Shown one piece after another: positions 33,572-45,152 of a stretch of 47,438 bases of DNA. The position numbers were made by a program, and so were the translations under genes. The DNA is from an uncultured Desulfobulbaceae bacterium. GTDB lineage: Bacteria; Desulfobacterota; Desulfobulbia; Desulfobulbales; Desulfocapsaceae. The stretch spans positions 1-47,438 of the forward strand of contig CAISPV010000082.1 in assembly GCA_903887485.1 (NCBI GenBank), read 5' to 3'. Numbering within the stretch: position 1 is the stretch's first letter; every line of letters starts with the position of its first letter. The notes below the pieces were generated by a model. It was not told where the DNA came from, ran no database searches, and saw nothing but the letters and a program-made list of their open reading frames with translations.

Positions 33572-33676
33572 TAATAGGCTCAAGAAGTTAGTGGAAGATG
33601 TTCTGAATTGTTTATAACGATGTCTCTTATTTTAAATGTTGAAGAGATATGTTCGATCACAATCTGAGAGAAGAAT

Positions 33677-34138
33677 ATGAATGATCAAAGCACGAACTGG
33701 GAACCGAAGATTATTGCCTTCCTGTGTAACTGGTGCAGTTATGCGGGCGCTGATCTGGCCGGTGTCAGCCGCTTTCAGTATCCATCCAATATCAGGATTG
33801 TCAGGGTTCCCTGTTCGGGACGGGTCAGCGAGAACATGATCATGTCGGCGCTGAAATCCGGGGCTGACGGGATTTTGGTGTCCGGCTGCCATCCGGGTGA
33901 CTGCCACTATATCAGCGGTAATTATTTCGCCCGGCGGCGCTTTGCCCTGTTGAGCAATCTCCTCGATTTTATCGGGATTGAACCGGGCCGGGTCAGTTTT
34001 TCCTGGGTGTCGGCCTCCGAGGGCGAGCAGTTTGCCGAAGTTGTCCAAAGCGTGACTGAGAAAGTAAAAGCACTGGGGCCTGCGAGCAGGCTGGTAAAAA
34101 AAATTGATGCCTTAGAAACGGCATTACAGGTCGCGTAA
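33677..34138 (+). CDS. flxD: MvhD/FlxD-type iron-sulfur subunit
   Basis: The 153-residue product has the MvhD cysteine pattern: FLCNWCSYAGADLAG (Cys17, Cys20), RVPCSGRV (Cys46) and VSGCHPGDCHY (Cys71, Cys76). It binds a [2Fe-2S] cluster and passes electrons between the Flx (or hydrogenase) module and HdrA. No hydrogenase genes are present; the neighbours are Flx subunits, so FlxD is the better name. A ribosome site GAGAGAAG precedes the ATG. It is separated from hdrA by the low-GC pair at 32407-33571. Confidence 0.9.
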   Translation: MNDQSTNWEPKIIAFLCNWCSYAGADLAGVSRFQYPSNIRIVRVPCSGRVSENMIMSALKSGADGILVSGCHPGDCHYISGNYFARRRFALLSNLLDFIGIEPGRVSFSWVSASEGEQFAEVVQSVTEKVKALGPASRLVKKIDALETALQVA

Positions 34139-34146
34139 AAAAGATC

Positions 34147-35193
34147 ATGCCAACAATAAACGAAACAGTAAGTGAAGAGATCCGGGCCCAGGCCAGGAAA
34201 CTTTTGGAAGAAGGCACGGTGGCTGCGGTTATCGGCTATGCTGCCGGCAGCCTGCCGATGACGGTCAAACCGTTGGTGGTTCGGAGTCCTGAGGATTGCC
34301 GCAAGCTGATCTGGAACACCTTCTGCGTGCTCAACCTGGCCAACTATCTGCCGGCGACGCTGAAATCGGTTGAACCGCCGCGCGGACCGCGTGATCCCAA
34401 ACCGGAGGGTCCGCTGCCCAAGGTGGCGATTTGTGCTACCGGCTGCTGGTCACGTAACATTGTGGTGCAGATCCAGGAACATCAGGTGGCCCGTGACCGG
34501 GTGGTGGTCATGGGGGTCGGCAGCCGCGGCATGGTGAGCAAACGAAAGGTGCAGGCCCTTTTTGACGGCCGGGAGATCCTGGCGGTGGAAGAGGGTGATC
34601 ATGAGCTGGTTATTCAGGGTGCTGATTTTTCCGAGACCATCAACCGCTGGAGTGTGGTGCGCGATAACTGCCAGACCTGCACCCATCCTGACCCGGTTCT
34701 GGTGGATGTGCGGATTGGCGAGCCTGTCTCGGAGCGGAAGAACCCCAACCCGTTCATGCAGGTTGACGCCCTGGAACAGAAATCAGGGGATGAGCGCTGG
34801 GCCTGGTTTACTGAGGAGTTTTCCACCTGCATCCGCTGCTATGCCTGCCGCAACGCCTGTCCGCTCTGCTACTGTCCTACCTGTTTTGTCGATGATGCCA
34901 AGCCCCAGTGGGTCGGCAAGAGTCTGGATGCGGTGGATACCGGTCTCTTTCATATCCTGCGGGCCTATCATTGCGCCGGTCGCTGCACCGACTGCGGCAC
35001 CTGTGAGACGGTCTGCCCCAAGGGGATCAATATGCGTATGCTGACCAAGAAGCTGAACAAGGATGTCCTTGATCTGTACGGGATTGAGGCGGGCATGCAG
35101 CCTGATGCCCCTTTGCCGCTGACCACCTATACCATGGATGACCCCCAGAAATTTATGGTGGCTGAGCCCTCGGCTGTCAAGGAGGGTAAATAA
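34147..35193 (+). CDS. FlxB-like iron-sulfur subunit
   Basis: The 348-residue product has an N-terminal domain of the type seen in F420/NAD-linked beta subunits. It carries cysteines CATGCWSRN and NCQTCTHPD, then CIRCYACRNACPLCYC and CAGRCTDCGTCETVCPKGI, enough for at least two [4Fe-4S] clusters. No membrane helices. Its place between flxD and the HydB-like gene, with 8-bp and 2-bp gaps, fits the FlxB role of relaying electrons from the flavin subunit. The subunit letter is inferred from order and content, not from a full alignment. Confidence 0.75.
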   Translation: MPTINETVSEEIRAQARKLLEEGTVAAVIGYAAGSLPMTVKPLVVRSPEDCRKLIWNTFCVLNLANYLPATLKSVEPPRGPRDPKPEGPLPKVAICATGCWSRNIVVQIQEHQVARDRVVVMGVGSRGMVSKRKVQALFDGREILAVEEGDHELVIQGADFSETINRWSVVRDNCQTCTHPDPVLVDVRIGEPVSERKNPNPFMQVDALEQKSGDERWAWFTEEFSTCIRCYACRNACPLCYCPTCFVDDAKPQWVGKSLDAVDTGLFHILRAYHCAGRCTDCGTCETVCPKGINMRMLTKKLNKDVLDLYGIEAGMQPDAPLPLTTYTMDDPQKFMVAEPSAVKEGK

Positions 35194-35195
35194 TC

Positions 35196-36233
35196 GTGAA
35201 GGTCTTTAAGATTACACCAGCCGAGCTGGATGCAATGATTCAGGAGTGGAGCAAGGCCCATCCGGTTTATGCTCCAGCCCTTGCCAAACAACCCGCCGCA
35301 TCTCCTGACTGTGCACCTGGCTGGAGCAGGGTGGACGGCAATGCGCCGTTGACACTGCCCGTCGGGCCGCCCCCGGCATCGGTGAAGACATTTTTCTTCC
35401 CGCAGCCGGAAACCCTGCTCACCTATACCCTGGAGAATAACCATCCGGACAAGGGTTTGATGCGGGAACCGGCAAAATCCCAGGGAATACAGGTCGTGGT
35501 TGGCGTCCGTCCCTGTGATGCCAGAAGCGTCCTGCTCAACAATCTGCCTTATCAGGAAGATCCTTTCTTTCAGGCCAACCGGCAGCGGACGGCGCTGATC
35601 GGCTTTACCTGCGAGCAGACCCGGTCAACCTGCTTCTGCACGCAAATGGGTGGCTCGCCGCTCGGTAGTGAAGGTCTTGATCTGGTCTTTTCCCGAACGC
35701 GGGATGGTTTTATTGTCGAGGTGGGCAGCGCCAAAGGTGAGGCCCTGGTGGCTGACCTGGATCTGGCCCCGGCCGATGAGAGCGAGATTTCGGCCCTTGC
35801 CGCGCGCCGCCAAGAAGAGGTCAAGGCCAGTTCAACGGAACTTGACACCTTGAAAGGCAGAGAGCTGGGAAAACTCTATGATGCCCCCCTCTGGCAGCCT
35901 TTGGGCGAGTCGTGCATCAACTGCGGGGCCTGCACCTTTATCTGCCCGACCTGTTATTGCTTTGACATCCAGGATGAGGTGGTGCGCGGCCAGGGACGAC
36001 GCATCCGCTATTGGGACTCCTGCATGTTTCCCCTGTACAGCCTGCACACCTCGGGCCATAATCCCCGGGGGCAGAAGGTGCAGCGGACCCGCAACCGCTT
36101 CCTGCATAAACTGAAATATTTCCCGGATCGCTTCGGACCTTTCTCCTGTGTGGGTTGTGGGCGCTGCGTCCAGGATTGTCCTGTTAACATTGATATCCGT
36201 GAGGTCATGACTGACCTTCTGGCGGTGGAGTAA
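35196..36233 (+). CDS. FlxC/HydB-AsrA-like iron-sulfur subunit
   Basis: The 345-residue product belongs to the HydB/AsrA group (beta subunit of sulfhydrogenase, subunit A of anaerobic sulfite reductase). It has VVVGVRPCDARSVLLNNLPY, then CINCGACTFICPTCYC and CVGCGRCVQDCPVNI, two [4Fe-4S] ferredoxin motifs. It relays electrons between FlxA and FlxB/FlxD. It starts with GTG two bases after the previous stop. Its stop (36231-36233) lies three bases before the next gene's ATG. Confidence 0.82.
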   Translation: MKVFKITPAELDAMIQEWSKAHPVYAPALAKQPAASPDCAPGWSRVDGNAPLTLPVGPPPASVKTFFFPQPETLLTYTLENNHPDKGLMREPAKSQGIQVVVGVRPCDARSVLLNNLPYQEDPFFQANRQRTALIGFTCEQTRSTCFCTQMGGSPLGSEGLDLVFSRTRDGFIVEVGSAKGEALVADLDLAPADESEISALAARRQEEVKASSTELDTLKGRELGKLYDAPLWQPLGESCINCGACTFICPTCYCFDIQDEVVRGQGRRIRYWDSCMFPLYSLHTSGHNPRGQKVQRTRNRFLHKLKYFPDRFGPFSCVGCGRCVQDCPVNIDIREVMTDLLAVE

Positions 36234-36236
36234 GAT

Positions 36237-37070
36237 ATGATATCCTATATGCCCTATCCTGTCCGCATCGACGACATTGTGGTTGAGACGGAAGACGGCA
36301 ACCAGAAGACCTTCAAACTTGTCTTTGAGAATGAGGCCCATAGAAAGGCATGGCGCCATGTGCCGGGTCAGTTTGCCATGCTGTCGCTGGCAGGACAAGG
36401 TGAGATCCCCATCGGTATTGCCTCTTCACCCACCGAGGAAGGGCATCTGCTCTTTACCGTCAACCGGGCCGGCAAGGTGACCACCGCCCTGCACCAGATG
36501 AATATCGGTGATCGCATGGGCGTGCGTGGCCCCTTGGGTAACGGTTTTCCCATCAATACTGACATGTTGGGCAAGAATATTGTCATCATTGCCGGCGGTT
36601 TTGCGGTAACCACCCTGCGGGCCACCCTGCTTTCTCTGCTTGCCCGTCGCCCAGATTACGGCAAGATCACCTTTATCTATGGCGCCCGGACACCGGGTAT
36701 GTTGCTGTATCGGGATGAGCTGAAACAGTGGGCGCAGCGTGAGGATATCGATCTTCATGTCACCATCGACCGCGAGGCGCCGGGCTGGGATGGACTGGTC
36801 GGCTTTGTGCCCACCATTGCCGGTGATGTCGCGCCATCACCGGAAAACAGTGTGGCCCTCATCTGCGGCCCGCCGATCATGATCAAATTTACCATGCCGC
36901 CTCTGGAAAAGATCGGCTGGACGGATGATCAGGTCTATCTTTCGCTGGAAAACAGGATGAAATGCGGGGAAGGGGTCTGCTGCCACTGCAATGTCGGCCC
37001 TACTCTGGTGTGCAAGGACGGCCCGGTTTTTACCCGCAGCCAGGTGAAGCAACTGCCCATTGAATATTGA
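36237..37070 (+). CDS. flxA: FlxA/HydG-AsrB-like NAD(P)H:flavin subunit
   Basis: The 277-residue product is an FNR-type reductase: FAD domain with HVPGQFAMLSLAGQGEIPIG, NAD(P) domain with IIAGGFAVTTLR and ALICGPPIMIKF, and a C-terminal cysteine set MKCGEGVCCHCNVGPTLVCKDG for a [2Fe-2S] cluster. It is the entry point where NAD(P)H is oxidised or NAD(P)+ reduced for the Flx-Hdr complex. It ends the operon. An alternative start at the next Met is possible. Confidence 0.9.
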   Translation: MISYMPYPVRIDDIVVETEDGNQKTFKLVFENEAHRKAWRHVPGQFAMLSLAGQGEIPIGIASSPTEEGHLLFTVNRAGKVTTALHQMNIGDRMGVRGPLGNGFPINTDMLGKNIVIIAGGFAVTTLRATLLSLLARRPDYGKITFIYGARTPGMLLYRDELKQWAQREDIDLHVTIDREAPGWDGLVGFVPTIAGDVAPSPENSVALICGPPIMIKFTMPPLEKIGWTDDQVYLSLENRMKCGEGVCCHCNVGPTLVCKDGPVFTRSQVKQLPIEY

Positions 37071-37094
37071 GAGTGCTACATTCCTTTCGCTGAT

Positions 37095-37147
37095 AAAAAA
37101 CTCATTCCAGACTCCACGCCAGGGGACGACGCAGCGACTGGAATGAG
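37095..37147 (-). terminator. terminator between flxA and the split TSUP gene
   Basis: CTCATTCCAG (37101-37110) pairs perfectly with CTGGAATGAG (37138-37147). On the minus strand the stem is followed by TTTTTT (complement of 37095-37100), so it terminates the TauE/SafE transcript coming from the right; it may also help end flxA transcription. Confidence 0.75.
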
Positions 37148-37164
37148 AAGAAAAATTCCCTTTT

Positions 37165-37554
37165 TTAATAGACACCCAGCAGGTTTAGACCAAGAAGGAT
37201 CAAGCCGGCACAGGCGATACGTTTGACCATGGTGGGGCTTACTTTCTTGGCAATCTGCGGGCCAATATAACCACCGATGATGGCGGCCGGGAACATGACC
37301 AAAAAGAGAATCAGGTCAAAATTGCCAAACTGCATATGGCGGATACTGCCCATGGCCGTACTGAAGAAGATGGCCAGCAGCGAGCTGCCAACAACGATGT
37401 ACATGGGAAGCCGGAGCGCGACGGTCATCAGCGGCACCATGAACGGCCCACCACCAAACCCGAACATGGATGATATGATGGATATCAAAAATCCACCGAT
37501 GCAGCCGACCCACATATTGACTTCAAATTCCTGACCCCAAAAGTCTACTTTCAT
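37165..37554 (-). CDS. C-terminal half of a split TauE/SafE transporter
   Basis: The 129-residue product has about four helices and the second TSUP signature, LISIISSMFGFGGGPFMVPL, followed by LPMYIVVGSSLLAIFFSTAMGS and a terminal helix. Normal TSUP proteins have two such halves in one chain of 250-300 residues. Here the second half is a separate gene 23 bp after the first half gene, so they should assemble as a heterodimer. Confidence 0.85.
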   Translation of the reverse strand: MKVDFWGQEFEVNMWVGCIGGFLISIISSMFGFGGGPFMVPLMTVALRLPMYIVVGSSLLAIFFSTAMGSIRHMQFGNFDLILFLVMFPAAIIGGYIGPQIAKKVSPTMVKRIACAGLILLGLNLLGVY

Positions 37555-37577
37555 AACGGATTTCTCCCGATAAGATT

Positions 37578-38858
37578 TTACTGTTTGCCCTTGGCAGTTT
37601 CTTCCGCCCGTTTCTTGAATTCTTTCAAGATGGCCTGCTCTTTTTTGTTATTGGCAAGATAGCCTGGAGTTGTCTGCCAGAACATCAGAGCTGCCAGAAT
37701 CAGAAGGATCCAGCCGAAGACAAACTTGAATTGATCGAGGGTGATCATCTCGGTAAGTTTCGGGCCGATAAACGCACCCACCAGCATGGCGCAACCGATA
37801 CCGCTACCGAGTTTCCAGTTGATAAATTTAATCTTGTTGTAGTTGTAGATGCCACTACCCTGGGCAAAGAGCACTGTGGGCATAACCGTCCCGGCGACAA
37901 TGGTGTGCGGCAGCGGGAAGAGAGAGACCAGAATAGGATTGAGGATAAATCCACCACCTGCTCCCATGAGGATCCCAAAAATAGAGATAACCAGACTGAG
38001 AAGAAAGGGCCAGATCAGATTGATACTCGTCCCCGCCGTTTTCAGATAAACAGTGGGGAAAGAAATCTTGTTATCAAAAGACGCTATCTCACTTTTGACA
38101 TTTTTGACAGTTTCCTTATCCCCTTCTTTTATCCGCTCGGTGACCGCAGTCACGGTTACATTGTATTTGCCAGGCGCCTGGCCTGCAGGAAGATTGATCT
38201 TGGCCGCATAGGAACCATCAGGTTGGATATTGACACCCGCTCCCAGCAGTTTGCCAACACTGCGGAAACGTCCCTTGGCAAGCTTCATCGATTCACTTTT
38301 AGAGGCCTTTTCATCCATGTCCGGTAATAAATCGCCGCGGGAACCAACAATACTGGCCATGATCGTGGCCTGATAACTATCGATCTTGATCTTGGCGGGC
38401 GCATTGTAAGCGGCATCCGCGCCGATTTTCTTCAGGACTTCCGAATACTTCCATTTGTTGCCATCAGCTTTGGCCCTATCAAGCTCTCCAGCCATTTCTT
38501 TGGGGACAAGAATTTTATAAAAAGCCGGCATATCCTGGGTGATATAAAATTTATAGGGAATCTTGCCGGTTTTTTCATCCTTGACCCCATCAAAGCGATT
38601 GGCTCGTACCTTTTTGTCCGCTGAAAAGATCTCTACATATACTCGCGAACCTGCCGGGGCCTTGCCGGAAACAAGAATATCGCCACCATTATCCAAGGAC
38701 GTTTTATCGATGGTGATGGTTGGGGCGGCAGAATTGGCAACGGCAGCAGGAGGCGCGCCGGCAGCAGCTTCAGATTGTTGTACGGCCCGAACTTGCGGGG
38801 CAAACAACAAGGTCATCGCCAGGGCGAGGGCCGGTAATATACGAAATCTGATATTCAT
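37578..38858 (-). CDS. N-terminal half of a split TauE/SafE transporter with a periplasmic domain
   Basis: The 426-residue product has a signal peptide (MNIRFRILPALALAMTLL, cleavage after VRA) and a roughly 250-residue periplasmic domain with Ig/bacterial carbohydrate-binding-like strands (NGGDILVSGKAPAGSRVYVE and GSYAAKINLPAGQAPGKYNV). About four membrane helices follow, including the TSUP motif ISIFGILMGAGGGFILNPIL, and a Lys/Glu tail. The periplasmic part may bind or sense the exported anion. I chose ATG 38856-38858 because GGAGG precedes it; it overlaps the stop of the leader ORF at 38855-38935 by four bases. Confidence 0.8.
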   Translation of the reverse strand: MNIRFRILPALALAMTLLFAPQVRAVQQSEAAAGAPPAAVANSAAPTITIDKTSLDNGGDILVSGKAPAGSRVYVEIFSADKKVRANRFDGVKDEKTGKIPYKFYITQDMPAFYKILVPKEMAGELDRAKADGNKWKYSEVLKKIGADAAYNAPAKIKIDSYQATIMASIVGSRGDLLPDMDEKASKSESMKLAKGRFRSVGKLLGAGVNIQPDGSYAAKINLPAGQAPGKYNVTVTAVTERIKEGDKETVKNVKSEIASFDNKISFPTVYLKTAGTSINLIWPFLLSLVISIFGILMGAGGGFILNPILVSLFPLPHTIVAGTVMPTVLFAQGSGIYNYNKIKFINWKLGSGIGCAMLVGAFIGPKLTEMITLDQFKFVFGWILLILAALMFWQTTPGYLANNKKEQAILKEFKKRAEETAKGKQ

Positions 38859-38935
38859 ATCATCCACCTCCTGTTTGCAAAGAGAATGTCTTGAAAAGAA
38901 GACGGTCTTGCTTGGATTTCCTTGAGCTGTACCAT
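38855..38935 (-). CDS. 26-codon leader ORF translationally coupled to the split TSUP gene
   Basis: The ATG (complement of 38933-38935) follows AAAGGAGG at four bases, stronger than the site of the transporter gene. The frame reads MVQLKEIQARPSSFQDILF and ends in TGA, overlapping the transporter's ATG (ATGA). No Cys-rich, stalling or membrane motif is evident. It may couple translation or act as a leader peptide. Confidence 0.5.
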   Translation of the reverse strand: MVQLKEIQARPSSFQDILFANRRWMI

Positions 38936-39433
38936 TTGACCTCCTTTGTCGATCTTCACTATCTGACAACCACGGACGATTGCTGAATAAAAACGTTCGG
39001 GCCTGATATGGCATTGTCTCTGTAAAGCAATAATGACGCCAATTGGGCATGACAAGAGTTATTTTTTGTTATCATTCTGAAATTACAGTAATTTTAGATA
39101 ATATTATCACAGAAGCGAGGAGAAATAAAGCAGGAATCGGGCTGATTTGTGCAGTAAAAACTATGCACCGCTGTTTTTTTGTTGCAGAATAAAAAGAAGT
39201 CACTACCCATCAGCCTGCGGGAATGTGGACAGCGGTTGAGAAAACCAGAGGAGAGTGGATCCGGAAAATGAGCCCGTCTCTTATCTCCCTTAATACACTG
39301 GCTCATTTTAGGGATCCACGGTAGAATCTGGTTTCGGATAGTAATTATGGCGGGTAGGTATGAGCAGGAACCATCCAGATCGATACCGCTATTTCATAAA
39401 ATAAGCATTGGCACTGATTGAAGGACAATATAA
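38936..39433. other. 498-bp intergenic region without a convincing gene
   Basis: The left third should hold the promoter of the leader ORF/TSUP operon (minus strand) but no clear boxes were found. The right part holds the hairpin at 39255-39319 and A/T-rich flanks of the small gene at 39434. Minus-strand frames here have no family similarity or ribosome site. Confidence 0.45.
39255..39319. repeat. 20-bp imperfect inverted repeat
   Basis: GTGGATCCGGAAAATGAGCC (39255-39274) pairs with GGCTCATTTTAGGGATCCAC (39300-39319), 18 of 20 positions, with a loop of about 25 bases. No U-run follows. It may be a dispersed repeat or a regulatory hairpin. Confidence 0.5.
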
Positions 39434-39637
39434 GTGGACACAACATTGATATTCACCGGATTGATCTTCGGCTCTATCGGCATGGGGTATATCATCTATG
39501 GTCGGAAGCAAGCCAACATGATTGCTTTTCTTGCTGGTATCTGCCTTTGTGTTTTTCCCTATTTCATCAGCAGTGTCTGGATGTCGATTGTTCTTGGCGT
39601 GGGACTTGTGCTCCTGCCATTTATGATCAGGATTTGA
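39434..39637 (+). CDS. small conserved two-helix membrane protein
   Basis: The 67-residue product begins at GTG 39434, eight bases after AAGGA. It has a first helix with FTGLIFGSIGMGYIIYGRKQ, a short basic loop and a second and third hydrophobic stretch (MIAFLAGICLCVFPYFISSV). This resembles small conserved proteins annotated loosely as amino-acid transport proteins in other Proteobacteria, but nothing supports a transport function. Inner membrane. Confidence 0.65.
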   Translation: MDTTLIFTGLIFGSIGMGYIIYGRKQANMIAFLAGICLCVFPYFISSVWMSIVLGVGLVLLPFMIRI

Positions 39638-39676
39638 TCTGGATGCGCATTGAAATTCTTATGAACGGAGAGGCCT

Positions 39677-42896
<3,220 letters not shown>

Positions 42897-43059
42897 GTGC
42901 TCAAACCTTTAACTCTTTACCTTCAGCCTTCGGTCTTTATTCTGTCCACCAAAATGGTATTTTATTAGTCCCCTGATTCCTATGCCCCCTGACTCTTGCC
43001 CCCCCACAAAACCCGGCCAGTACCCTTCTGATTGTGAAATCCTTGAAGGCTACCGTACC

Positions 43060-43629
43060 ATGGCCAGAAACCAACCTTCCAGACCCGCGCGCAGTGCGGC
43101 CTGGCAAGCAGTGCTTTCCAAGGCCAAGCCCATCAAGATCCTGCTCCTGGATGTGGACGGCGTACTCACCGACGGCAGTCTCATTTACTCCCATGAGGGG
43201 CAGGAGTCCAAGGCCTTCAACACCCAGGATGGCTTTGGCCTGCGTCTCCTCCAGGAGGCTGGCGTGGAGATTGGGGTGATCACCGCCCGCAGCTCAGAAG
43301 CGGTGACCCGGCGTTGCGCCAACCTGAAGATGCGCTATGTCTATCAGGGGACCGGCAACAAAGTAGATGCCTACAAAGAGATCCTCAAGCAATCAGGTTG
43401 TAAGCCCTTTGAAATCGCCTACATGGGGGACGACTGGCTCGATCTGGCCCTCCTCACCCGCGCCGGATTCAGTGCTGCCCCGGCCAATGGTGTGCGAGAG
43501 GTCCAGGAAGCCGCACACTACACCACTGAACACTCGGGCGGCCATGGCGCCGTCCGGGAGATCTGCGACCTGATCCTTGAGGCCAAAGGACGGTACCAGG
43601 AACTTCTGCAAAGCTATATGAGTCGATGA
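43060..43629 (+). CDS. kdsC: Kdo-8-phosphate phosphatase
   Basis: The 189-residue product is an HAD-family phosphatase of the KdsC type: ILLLDVDGVLTDGSLIYSHE (catalytic Asp pair), VITARSSEAVTRRCANLKM and YMGDDWLDLALLTRAG. It removes phosphate from Kdo-8-P. The ATG at 43060 has a weak GAAGG site; an in-frame ATG at 42982 would add 26 residues of no known family. About 160 bp of spacer to kdsA contains no gene. Confidence 0.93.
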   Translation: MARNQPSRPARSAAWQAVLSKAKPIKILLLDVDGVLTDGSLIYSHEGQESKAFNTQDGFGLRLLQEAGVEIGVITARSSEAVTRRCANLKMRYVYQGTGNKVDAYKEILKQSGCKPFEIAYMGDDWLDLALLTRAGFSAAPANGVREVQEAAHYTTEHSGGHGAVREICDLILEAKGRYQELLQSYMSR

Positions 43630-43704
43630 AAATGAACATAAACCGTTTAAAAAAAATAATGGCGCCACCTGAATGGCAAAAACGGCATAAGGAACCGTAA
43701 TTAA

Positions 43705-44316
43705 ATGGTTAAAAATACACTGGTTAGTTCGCAACGGCTCCTAAATAGCAGAAACATTATCTGGCTGATTCCCTTTGCCCTGCTGCTTACCTTCCCTCTG
43801 TGGCGAATACCGCTGGCCGCCTTTCTCGCTCCCCGTGGCGGCTACGACCCGGCCCTGGCCCAAAATCAACCGAACACCCATGATTTCACCATGAATAGCG
43901 TTCATATCACCCAGAGCCATAATGGGAAGACAACCCTTGATCTTCTTGCCACACGGGCCATGACCGGTAACACAACCAATGAATTCAAGATGGAGAACGT
44001 CAACGCCACCATCATCAGTGACCTGGGAGAGCAAACGTACGTCTCCGCCAGAAATGGTCTGTTCGACAAGGCATCAAGCCTGCTCAGCCTCATTGATGAT
44101 GTCGTGATCAAAAAGCCCAAAGATAAATATGAAATCTACACCGACCTGCTTCACTATAACGACAAGACCAAGATAGCCGATTGCCCCGGCGCCACTAAAC
44201 TCATTGGCAAGAAAGTATCTATCAAAGGCGGCAGCCTCAAGTATAATACGCTCACCAGCAGCTACGATATTGGCGGCCGGGTCTACTGCACGCTCTCTGA
44301 ATTTATCCAACCCTGA
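43705..44316 (+). CDS. lptC: LptC-type LPS export protein
   Basis: The 203-residue product has one N-terminal membrane helix (WLIPFALLLTFPLW) and a periplasmic beta-jellyroll of the LptC/OstA type (TMNSVHITQSHNGKTTLDLL, then NEFKMENVNATII and ISIKGGSLKYNTLTSSYDIG-like strands). LptC receives LPS from the LptBFG pump and passes it to LptA. Its position after kdsA-kdsC supports the assignment. No lptA/lptB gene follows in the window; a trmO gene on the other strand converges. Confidence 0.85.
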   Translation: MVKNTLVSSQRLLNSRNIIWLIPFALLLTFPLWRIPLAAFLAPRGGYDPALAQNQPNTHDFTMNSVHITQSHNGKTTLDLLATRAMTGNTTNEFKMENVNATIISDLGEQTYVSARNGLFDKASSLLSLIDDVVIKKPKDKYEIYTDLLHYNDKTKIADCPGATKLIGKKVSIKGGSLKYNTLTSSYDIGGRVYCTLSEFIQP

Positions 44317-44320
44317 CCCA

Positions 44321-45049
44321 TCATCCCTTTCCGGCCTCACTCTTCCCAATCGCCAGCACCAGAAAACGCTGCCCATGGGCCTGCCAGCGAACATTTACAT
44401 CCCAAAGCGCCATCCCATACTCCCGTACCTGATGACGCTGGCTTGCCGGCCGTGGATCCTGCCCCAAGGTCTCGGCAATCAATAACCTGAGCCTGCGGCC
44501 TGTATGGTGTTCATAGTCGCCGCAATATTGCGCGGCCGCCTCGGTAAATACCACCTCTCGCGTCACTGATTCAGGCGGGGGGATAAAACCGCCACTGGCC
44601 GCGGGAATGCTGTCGCTGTAGGGAACATAAGGCTTGATATCAATAACCGGGGTTTTATCGAGCAGGTCGATCTCGGCAATCTCCAGAAACAATCCTTTTT
44701 TTTCTTTCCTGATTCCCGTGAGCCGGACCACCGAGATCCCCAGATAATTAGGCCGGTGAGGACTGCGGCTGGCAAAAACCCCGACCCGATTCTGCCCGCC
44801 CAGCCAGGGAGGACGGAGCGTGGGACGCCATCCGTCCGCCACCGCCTCGTGGAACAGAAACTGGATCCAGATATGCGAAAAGGCATCCAGCCCCTTGACC
44901 ATCTCTTCCCGGTTCCAGGGCGGCAACAACTCCAGACGGCCGCTGCTGCTCGTGACCAGACCCGGCTGCCGGGGAATACCAAATTTCTCCGGATAGCAGG
45001 AGTGAATGATGCCAATCGGCGATATGATGTATGGGGGAAATTCAATCAT
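44321..45049 (-). CDS. trmO: tRNA t6A37 N6-methyltransferase of the TrmO/TsaA family
   Basis: The 242-residue product has the TrmO motifs IISPIGIIHSCYPEKFGIPR at the N-terminus, VGVFASRSPHRPNYLGISVV (SAM/RNA-binding loop) and DLLDKTPVIDIKPYVPYSD. TrmO methylates t6A37 in ANN-decoding tRNAs using S-adenosylmethionine. The C-terminal extension of about 60 residues (HHTGRRLRLLIAETLGQDPR) matches the bacterial long form. The stop is 5 bp from the converging lptC stop. Confidence 0.9.
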   Translation of the reverse strand: MIEFPPYIISPIGIIHSCYPEKFGIPRQPGLVTSSSGRLELLPPWNREEMVKGLDAFSHIWIQFLFHEAVADGWRPTLRPPWLGGQNRVGVFASRSPHRPNYLGISVVRLTGIRKEKKGLFLEIAEIDLLDKTPVIDIKPYVPYSDSIPAASGGFIPPPESVTREVVFTEAAAQYCGDYEHHTGRRLRLLIAETLGQDPRPASQRHQVREYGMALWDVNVRWQAHGQRFLVLAIGKSEAGKG

Positions 45050-45152
45050 TGAAACAAAGATGCAAAAAAGGGTATTCTGATCCAGGAAGTTCCGACCAAA
45101 GGACTATCTTTCATAAACTTCAAAAAAATAACCGCTTCTCCAGGATTTCACC

